Shown: piece after piece, positions 59,066 to 64,000 of the stretch | Layout of the letters: each line of letters begins with the position of its first letter | Numbering within the stretch: position 1 is the stretch's first letter | Assembly: GCF_030646165.1 (NCBI RefSeq) | Contig: NZ_JAUTDO010000005.1 | Coordinates: 544,884-608,883, forward strand | Direction of reading: 5' to 3' | From: Conexibacter sp. CPCC 206217 | Lineage (GTDB): Bacteria > Actinomycetota > Thermoleophilia > Solirubrobacterales > Solirubrobacteraceae | Length of the DNA stretch: 64,000 nucleotides | The notes under the pieces: model-generated | Seen by the model: only the letters and a program-made list of their open reading frames with translations | Databases searched by the model: none | Told to the model about the DNA's origin: nothing | Position numbers and translations under genes: made by a program

Positions 59066-59386
59066 CTAATGGCCGGATGTGACCTTCAGCCCGACGACCG
59101 AGGCGAGCAGCAGCACGAGGAAGAAGATCCGCGCGGCGCTGTGCGGCTCGTCGAACAGCACGATCCCGAGCACGGCCGCGCCCGCGGCGCCGATCCCGAC
59201 CCAGACGCCGTAGGCGGTCCCGATCGGCAGCGTCTTGGTCGCCTGCGACAGCAGCAGCAGCGACCCGACCATCGCCGCGACGGTCGGGACCGTCGGCAGC
59301 AGCTTCGTGAAGCCGTCCGTGTACTTGAGCCCGATCGCCCAGGTGATCTCCAGCAGCGCCGCGACGAAGAGGGTGAGCCAGGCCAT
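59066..59386 (-). CDS. SMR family transporter (SugE/Gdx-like)
   Basis: A 106-residue four-helix protein. The start LEITWAIGLKYTDGFTKL is that of SugE/Gdx guanidinium exporters rather than EmrE. The membrane Glu in helix 1 is present. It exports guanidinium or quaternary ammonium ions in exchange for protons. CGGAGG precedes the ATG at 59386; no guanidine riboswitch was recognised, but an inverted repeat lies just upstream. It is divergent from the MFS gene. Confidence 0.92.
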   Translation of the reverse strand: MAWLTLFVAALLEITWAIGLKYTDGFTKLLPTVPTVAAMVGSLLLLSQATKTLPIGTAYGVWVGIGAAGAAVLGIVLFDEPHSAARIFFLVLLLASVVGLKVTSGH

Positions 59387-59402
59387 GGTTGGAATGCCTC
59401 CG

Positions 59403-59431
59403 TTGAAAGTGAGACCACGGTCGCACTTCAA
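59403..59431. promoter_or_regulatory. inverted repeat next to the SugE/Gdx-type gene ribosome site
   Basis: AAGTG-A-GACC-AC-GGTC-G-CACTT (59407-59428) is a 22-base imperfect palindrome, extended by TTGAA and TTCAA on the outside. It begins 17 bases before the ATG. It could be an operator or, in RNA, a hairpin covering the leader. Confidence 0.5.
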
Positions 59432-59433
59432 TC

Positions 59434-59474
59434 TAGCACGAATGGTCGTTAGCGTGCTAATACTTAGGTACCTA
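59434..59474. promoter_or_regulatory. palindromic operators between SugE/Gdx-type and MFS genes
   Basis: TAGCACG (59434-59440) pairs with CGTGCTA (59453-59459), and TTAGC-GT-GCTAA (59449-59460) and TAGGTACCTA (59465-59474) are perfect palindromes. They fit MarR-type operators. The MarR gene at 60994 is in the same operon as the MFS gene, so it is the likely binder. Confidence 0.55.
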
Positions 59475-59514
59475 CGGTTTCCCCGATCTCGACCACGCCC
59501 CCGGAGCAACGCCC

Positions 59515-60990
59515 GTGCCACCCGCAGACGCAGCCCGCCGCAACCCCACCACCACGCTCGCCGTGCTGTCGCTCGGCGTGCTCGCGTGCGCGCTGTCGCA
59601 GACGATGGTCGCGCCGGCGATGCCCGAGATCCAGGACGCGCTCGGGATCAGCACCTCCGCCGTCGCGTGGACGCTGACCGCCTACCTCGTCGCCGCGTCG
59701 GTGATGACGGCGCTGATCGGCCGGCTCGGCGACATGTTCGGCAAGAAGCGCGTGCTCGTGATGACGCTGATCGCGTTCGGGGTCGGCTCGGCGATCTGCG
59801 CCGTCGCGCCCTCGATCGGCGTACTGGTGTTCGGTCGCGTCGTGCAGGGCGCCGCGGGCGGGCTGTTCCCGCTCGCGTTCGGGATCGTGCGCGACGAGTT
59901 CCCGCGCGAGAAGGTCGCCAGCGGCATCGGCCTGATCAGCTCGATCCTCGGCGTCGGCGCCGGCCTCGGCCTGATCATCGGCGGCCTGCTGGTCGACAAC
60001 GCCAGCTGGCACTGGATCTTCTGGCTCGCGCTCGCGCTGACGGTCGTCGCCGTGGTCGCGACCGAGCTGATCGTGCCGGAGTCGCCCGTGCGCGCGCCCG
60101 GCAGAGTCGACTGGACGGGCGCCGGGCTGCTGTCGATCGGCCTCGCCGCGCCGCTGATCGGCGTCAGCCAGGGCGGCGCATGGGGGTGGGGCGACCCGAG
60201 AACGCTCGGCCTGATCGCCGTCGGCCTCGTCGTGCTGGTCCTGTTCGGCCGCTTCGAGCTGCGCCAGAAGGAGCCGCTCGTCAACATCCGCACGTTCGCG
60301 CTGCGGCCGGTGCTGCTGACCAACATCGCGACCGTCTTCGTCGGCTTCGCGATGTTCGCCGGCTTCGTGCTGATGCCGCAGTTGGCGCAGCTGCCGAAGT
60401 CGACCGGCTTCGGGCTCGGCACGAGCGCGACGGTCGCCGGCCTGCTGCTGCTGCCGACGACGCTGATGATGCTCGTCGGGGCGCCGCTGTCGGGCCGCTT
60501 CAGCACGCGCAACGGCTCGAAGGGCCCGCTGATCGCCGGCTCGCTCGTCACCAGCGCGGCGCTGCTGCTGTACGCCGTCATGCACGACAGCGTGCCGCTG
60601 CTGCTGCTGTGGGGCGCGCTGCAGGGACTCGGGATCGGCGCCGCCTTCGCCGCGCTGCCGAACCTGATCATCGAGTCGGTGCCGCAACACCAGACCGGCG
60701 AGGCGACCGCGGTCAACACGCTGCTGCGCAACGTCGGCGCGTCGATCGGCTCGCAGGTCGCCGGCACCGTGCTGGCCAGCCACGTGCTCGCCTCGACCGG
60801 TGAGACGAGCGACTCCGGCTTCACGCTGGCGTTCGCGCTCGCCAGCGCGATGAGCCTGCTGGCGGCGCTGATCGCGCTCGGGATCCCACGCGCGCGGCGC
60901 GCGGTCGCAACCCAGCAGGCGAACGCGCCCGCCACCGCCGAACCGGCCCGGGAGCAGACGGCGCTCGCCGGCGCCGGGATGGAGGGCTGA
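59515..60990 (+). CDS. MFS transporter, DHA2 (EmrB/QacA) drug exporter type
   Basis: A 491-residue protein with about 14 helices. LSQTMVAPAMPEIQDALGIS, motif A GRLGDMFGKKRVLV and the later motif C-like GLGLIIGGLLV are visible. It exports drugs or signals by proton antiport. GTG start. The MarR gene follows after 3 bases, a common self-regulated efflux operon. Confidence 0.93.
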   Translation: MPPADAARRNPTTTLAVLSLGVLACALSQTMVAPAMPEIQDALGISTSAVAWTLTAYLVAASVMTALIGRLGDMFGKKRVLVMTLIAFGVGSAICAVAPSIGVLVFGRVVQGAAGGLFPLAFGIVRDEFPREKVASGIGLISSILGVGAGLGLIIGGLLVDNASWHWIFWLALALTVVAVVATELIVPESPVRAPGRVDWTGAGLLSIGLAAPLIGVSQGGAWGWGDPRTLGLIAVGLVVLVLFGRFELRQKEPLVNIRTFALRPVLLTNIATVFVGFAMFAGFVLMPQLAQLPKSTGFGLGTSATVAGLLLLPTTLMMLVGAPLSGRFSTRNGSKGPLIAGSLVTSAALLLYAVMHDSVPLLLLWGALQGLGIGAAFAALPNLIIESVPQHQTGEATAVNTLLRNVGASIGSQVAGTVLASHVLASTGETSDSGFTLAFALASAMSLLAALIALGIPRARRAVATQQANAPATAEPAREQTALAGAGMEG

Positions 60991-60993
60991 ACG

Positions 60994-61479
60994 GTGTCGC
61001 TCGCGGTCGGGCCCAAGCGATCCCGCGCCGCGTCCGCCGCCGACGACGCCGGCCACCAGCAGTTCATCGAGGCGTGGCGGACCTTCTCGCGCGCGTCGGA
61101 GCGAGCCAAGTCACGTCGCAGAGCCAACGACGGCGACGGTGCGCTGTCGCTGCCGCAGACGCTGCTGCTGAGCGGGCTGCTGCACGAGCCCGAACTGCCC
61201 GTCGGCGTGCTCGCCGACCTCGCGATGGTCGCCAAGCCGACCGCGACGCGGATGCTCGACGCGCTCGAGCGCGAGGGCTACGTCGAGCGTCGCAAGTGCC
61301 TGACGGACCGCCGCGCGGTGCTGATCTCGCTGACCGAGGAGGGCCGCCGCGTGCTCGACGAGACGTGGTCGCACCTGCACGCCGGCCTCGTCAGAGCGAG
61401 CGAGGCGCTGAGCGACCGCGAGCGGCGCGAGGCGACCGCCCTGCTGCAGCGCCTCGCGCAGGTGATGGACGAGATCTGA
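60994..61479 (+). CDS. MarR family transcriptional regulator
   Basis: A 161-residue MarR. The winged helix is at about 50-120: LPQTLLLSGLLHEPELPVGV, AKPTATRMLDALEREGYVER and TDRRAVLISLTEEGRRVLDE with the DRR wing. GTG start 3 bases after the MFS stop. The operators at 59434-59474 are the likely sites where it represses the MFS-marR operon until a drug binds. Confidence 0.93.
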   Translation: MSLAVGPKRSRAASAADDAGHQQFIEAWRTFSRASERAKSRRRANDGDGALSLPQTLLLSGLLHEPELPVGVLADLAMVAKPTATRMLDALEREGYVERRKCLTDRRAVLISLTEEGRRVLDETWSHLHAGLVRASEALSDRERREATALLQRLAQVMDEI

Positions 61480-61483
61480 GGCG

Positions 61484-61738
61484 CTATCTCGGCCGCTCGT
61501 CCGGCCAGTGGCCGTGCTCGTCGAAGTAGCGCCGCTGCGCGGCCTCGCGGTCGCGGTCCCTGTCGCCGGAGATGCCCATCCGGTAGAGGATGTTCAGCAG
61601 CAGCACCGACAGGCCCGCGCCTATCAGCGCGGCGGCACCCTCCCAGTTCGAACTGGGATCGATCACGATGAAGATCAGGCCGACGAGCACGATCGCCGCT
61701 GGCAGCGCGTAGCGGATCGCGACGACGGCGTGTCTCAT
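61484..61738 (-). CDS. small two-helix membrane protein
   Basis: An 84-residue protein with two hydrophobic segments (LPAAIVLVGLIFIVIDP, AALIGAGLSVLLLNILY) and a charged tail ending YFDEHGHWPDERPR, as in a group of small actinobacterial membrane proteins. The start overlaps the stop of the universal stress gene as ATGA, so it is in that operon. Function unknown. Confidence 0.8.
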   Translation of the reverse strand: MRHAVVAIRYALPAAIVLVGLIFIVIDPSSNWEGAAALIGAGLSVLLLNILYRMGISGDRDRDREAAQRRYFDEHGHWPDERPR

Positions 61739-62664
61739 CTCTTGGAGCCTTCTCCGCTCGGGCGCGGCACGATGACGACGGGGCAGGCGGCCTCGCGCAG
61801 CAGCGTCGTCGAGACGGAGCCCATCAGCACGCGCCGGAACGGGCCCTTCGCGCCCGAGCCGGTGAACAGCACGTCGTCGTGCTCGGAGTCCTCCAGCAGC
61901 ACGATCGCCGGGTCGCCGTCGAGCACGGCGGCGTCGACGGTGAGGCCCTCGAGCCCGGCGAGCGCCTTGTCGAGTCTCTCCTGCGCGGTCTCGCGCGCGA
62001 GGTTGGCGATCTCGGCGTAGGCGGTCGGGTCCAGCGGCGGGTAGGCGCCGACGGCGCTGTTGACCGCCGTCACGACGCGCAGCCTGCCGCCGCCGGCGCG
62101 GCGCGCGAAGTCGGCCGCCGCGTCGAGCGCGCGGGCCGACTCGGGCGAGTCGTCGAACGCGACCGCGACCGTCAGCGGCGTGCCACCCGCGCCGCCGAGC
62201 GTGCCGTCGACGGCGTGGTCCTGGTTCGCCTCCGCGTAGCCGAGCGGCGCGACCGCGACGGGGCACGGCGAGCCGTCCAGCACCCGCTCCGGCGTCGAGC
62301 CGGTCAGCAGCCGCACGGCCGCGCCGTGGTGGGTCGCGCCGACGACGATCAGCGTCGCCTCGCGCTGCTCCGCGAAGTCGTGCAGCACCTGCGACGGCTT
62401 CGCGCCGGCGAGCGCGTGGAACTCGACCGCGACGCCACCGCCGTCGCCGACGACCGCGCGCGCCTGCTCGATCGCTCTCTCGGCGTCGTGACGGGCGGAC
62501 GTGCCGAGGTCGGCGAGCGCGCCGCCGTGCCCGAGCGGATCCTCCGGATATGCGCATACGACGAGCAGCGTCGCCGACGTGGTGCGGGCGAGCAGGAGCC
62601 CGAGCGCGAGCGCGTCGGAGGCGTGGTCGCGGCCGTCGTAGCCGGCGATGATCGTGCTGGGCAT
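61735..62664 (-). CDS. universal stress protein, tandem UspA domains
   Basis: A 309-residue protein with two UspA domains (about 3-150 and 165-300). ATP-type glycine motifs are TGSTPERVLDGSPCPVAVAP and GSGAKGPFRRVLMGSVSTTL. It probably binds ATP or cyclic nucleotides under starvation or redox stress. It follows the MarR gene at 62719 by 54 bases on the same strand, so it is probably regulated with it. Confidence 0.93.
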   Translation of the reverse strand: MPSTIIAGYDGRDHASDALALGLLLARTTSATLLVVCAYPEDPLGHGGALADLGTSARHDAERAIEQARAVVGDGGGVAVEFHALAGAKPSQVLHDFAEQREATLIVVGATHHGAAVRLLTGSTPERVLDGSPCPVAVAPLGYAEANQDHAVDGTLGGAGGTPLTVAVAFDDSPESARALDAAADFARRAGGGRLRVVTAVNSAVGAYPPLDPTAYAEIANLARETAQERLDKALAGLEGLTVDAAVLDGDPAIVLLEDSEHDDVLFTGSGAKGPFRRVLMGSVSTTLLREAACPVVIVPRPSGEGSKR

Positions 62665-62718
62665 TCGGAGGAGTCCTCGGTCGGGGGAACTGCCGTCAAC
62701 GATACGCGCGCATGCGCC

Positions 62719-63171
62719 TCAGAGGTCGTCGTAGAGACTGCTGAGGCGCTCCAGCACGGCCGCGCCGGCGAGCAGCTCGTCGCGATCGAGCAGCGCGAAC
62801 GTCTCGCGCCACTTCTGCGCGTGCAGCTCGTCCTTGGCGGCGAGGCGGCGGCGGCCCTCCGCGGTGAGGCGGTTGGTGACGACGCGGCGGTCGCGCTCGG
62901 AGCGCGTGCGCTCGACGATCCCGCATGCCGCGAGCTGGTCGAGCATCTGCGTCACGGTCGGCGGCGACAGCTCCGCCGCGGCCGCCAGCTGGCTGGCCGG
63001 CAGCTCGCCGCCGGGCGCTCTCGCCAGCTCGCGCAGGAGCCGGTACTGGGGGAAGCTGAGCCCGTCCCTGCGCTGCCCCGCGTCACGGCCGCGCAGGCGC
63101 CGTTGCGCCGCCAGCAGCTCCGACAGCTGGTCTCTCAGCGCTTCGAGCGCCCCCTCGCGGTCATCGGTCAT
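62719..63171 (-). CDS. MarR family transcriptional regulator
   Basis: A 150-residue MarR. The winged helix has SFPQYRLLRELARAPGGELP, LSPPTVTQMLDQLAACGIVE and ERDRRVVTNRLTAEGRRRL. The start MTDDREG at 63171 was preferred to an upstream ATG at 63297. It leads a minus-strand operon with the universal stress and small membrane protein genes. Confidence 0.92.
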   Translation of the reverse strand: MTDDREGALEALRDQLSELLAAQRRLRGRDAGQRRDGLSFPQYRLLRELARAPGGELPASQLAAAAELSPPTVTQMLDQLAACGIVERTRSERDRRVVTNRLTAEGRRRLAAKDELHAQKWRETFALLDRDELLAGAAVLERLSSLYDDL

Positions 63172-63382
63172 CGTGCTGGATGGTAGGCCCCGTTCGTCAC
63201 GGAACTCTGCAGTTTCTGCTCCAAAAGCGATGCGACTGCGACGCGAGCCGGTCTGACTGCAGCGATCGACCCCGGTTTCCGACAGTCTGTACGACACTCT
63301 GTAAGCAGGAACGTCGAGGCCGATCCCGTACTGGTGATCGACATCCGGGAGTCGGCCGGGGCGGCCTCTCCACCTTTTTTCC

Positions 63383-64000
63383 GTGCGCGCGCTCGTCGTC
63401 CATCGAGACCCGACCGCCGCCTCAGAGCTCGCCGACGCCCTCCAGGGGACGAGCGGGCCGATCGAGGCGGTGGTTCTGCACGACCCGACCGAGCTGGCCG
63501 CGGCGCTGCGCGAAGGCGGCTTCGATGCCGTCGTCTACGGCGACGCGGAGCGTGACGGCATCGAGGCGGCGCTCGCCGCCGCGCGCGACGCCGACGTCGC
63601 GCTGGTGCTGACCGCGCCCGACGCCCACCGTCCCGCCGACGGGCGCGTCGCGCACGAGCCCGACCCGCGCCGCCTCGCCGAGACGGTCGCGCGCGAGCAC
63701 CACGGCGCGCAGGACCGCCGCGCCGCCCGCCGCGCCCGTCGCCTGCTCGACGGCCAGCGCACGCTGACCGATCGGCTCGCCGCCGAGCCCTCGCCCGAGC
63801 AACTGCTCGGCGACGCGCTCGAGCTCGTCGCGCAGATCTTCGACGCCGTCGGCGGCGTCGCGTGGGAGACGACGATCGGCGACGAGTTGCGCGCGCGCCG
63901 CACGTGGGGGAAGGCGCTGGCGCCGAATGGGACCGCGGCCGCGCCCACGGCGCCCGCGGACGCCGCGCCCGCCGGCGCGGCACCCGCGCCCGGCGCCGCG
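63383..64000 (+). CDS. sensor-like protein, N-terminal part (window end)
   Basis: An open frame from GTG 63383 runs off the window (206 codons, no stop). It starts RALVVHRDPTAASELADALQ and has FDAVVYGDAERDGIE, a receiver-like fold without a clear phospho-Asp, then a helix QDRRAARRARRLLDGQRTLT and a GAF-like start LLGDALELVAQIFDAVGGVA then WETT. A GAF-containing sensor kinase or phosphatase is likely. The Ala/Pro/Gly-rich end is a linker. Function cannot be settled from this piece. Confidence 0.6.
   Translation, partial: MRALVVHRDPTAASELADALQGTSGPIEAVVLHDPTELAAALREGGFDAVVYGDAERDGIEAALAAARDADVALVLTAPDAHRPADGRVAHEPDPRRLAETVAREHHGAQDRRAARRARRLLDGQRTLTDRLAAEPSPEQLLGDALELVAQIFDAVGGVAWETTIGDELRARRTWGKALAPNGTAAAPTAPADAAPAGAAPAPGAA

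Noticed and set aside
59387..59514. Guanidine riboswitch in front of the SugE/Gdx-type gene
   Set aside because: No conserved guanidine-I or -II core (ACGR tetraloop hairpins) could be recognised; the loop of the hairpin is CGUG.
1..64000. tRNA, rRNA, CRISPR array or insertion sequence
   Set aside because: No T-loop/acceptor pattern, array of spaced repeats or transposase was found by eye. A tRNAscan and IS search would be needed to exclude them.

Overview
The window is 64 kb of very GC-rich DNA with densely packed genes, many GTG starts, 1- and 4-base gene overlaps (TGATG, ATGA), F420-type luciferase-like oxidoreductases, many TetR/MarR/SDR genes and a complete seven-gene Mrp antiporter. 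A secreted beta-propeller protein ends in a basic Ig-like domain of the kind common in Solirubrobacterales. Together these suggest an actinobacterium of the Thermoleophilia, Conexibacter-like; this is inference from gene style, not a database match. I saw no rRNA, tRNA, CRISPR array, insertion sequence or phage gene.

Region 1 (1-16 kb) is a catabolic island. It holds an SDR/PuuE-like deacetylase/SDR operon, a sugar-type lipoprotein binding protein, a PucR regulator, and a forward operon of an RbsA-like ATPase, a permease, an extradiol-type dioxygenase, a fumarylacetoacetate-hydrolase-family enzyme, a 4,5-dihydroxyphthalate-decarboxylase-like protein and an FAD aromatic hydroxylase. An isochorismatase-fold amidohydrolase, an IclR regulator and a berberine-bridge-type flavoenzyme follow. 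Three promoters here (about 4.81, 12.69 and 13.73 kb) carry the same AGAAT-N2/3-ATTCT palindrome, which links them into one probable IclR regulon for uptake and ring cleavage of an unknown aromatic or heteroaromatic compound.

Region 2 (15-26 kb) is a redox and regulator neighbourhood: SDRs (one without its catalytic Ser and Tyr), a quinone oxidoreductase, YceI, an FMN reductase, an SMP-30 lactonase, two TetR and one XRE regulator, a quinol monooxygenase-type protein and a PNPOx-like enzyme. It contains three decayed gene pieces and several strong palindromic operators.

Region 3 (25.7-38.6 kb) has a four-gene minus-strand operon (ABC exporter plus two-component system), an amidase, a secreted propeller protein, a GGDEF/HD-GYP membrane protein, a LysR-dapA divergent pair, an LLM oxidoreductase and a lipoprotein.

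Region 4 (38.6-46.1 kb) is a YbaK-type deacylase followed by mrpABCDEFG, with small overlapping ORFs bridging mrpC-mrpD and mrpE-mrpF, and a conserved-looking membrane protein.

Region 5 (46.2-64 kb) mixes a Fic enzyme with a repeat-rich promoter, a PAS-GGDEF-EAL protein, TetR, a MocR-type regulator, a branched-chain aminotransferase, an LLM oxidoreductase, zwf, a histidine phosphatase, a nucleotidyltransferase, a TIM-barrel epimerase, a SugE/Gdx exporter divergent from an MFS-MarR operon, a MarR-universal stress operon, and the start of a sensor-like protein cut by the window end.
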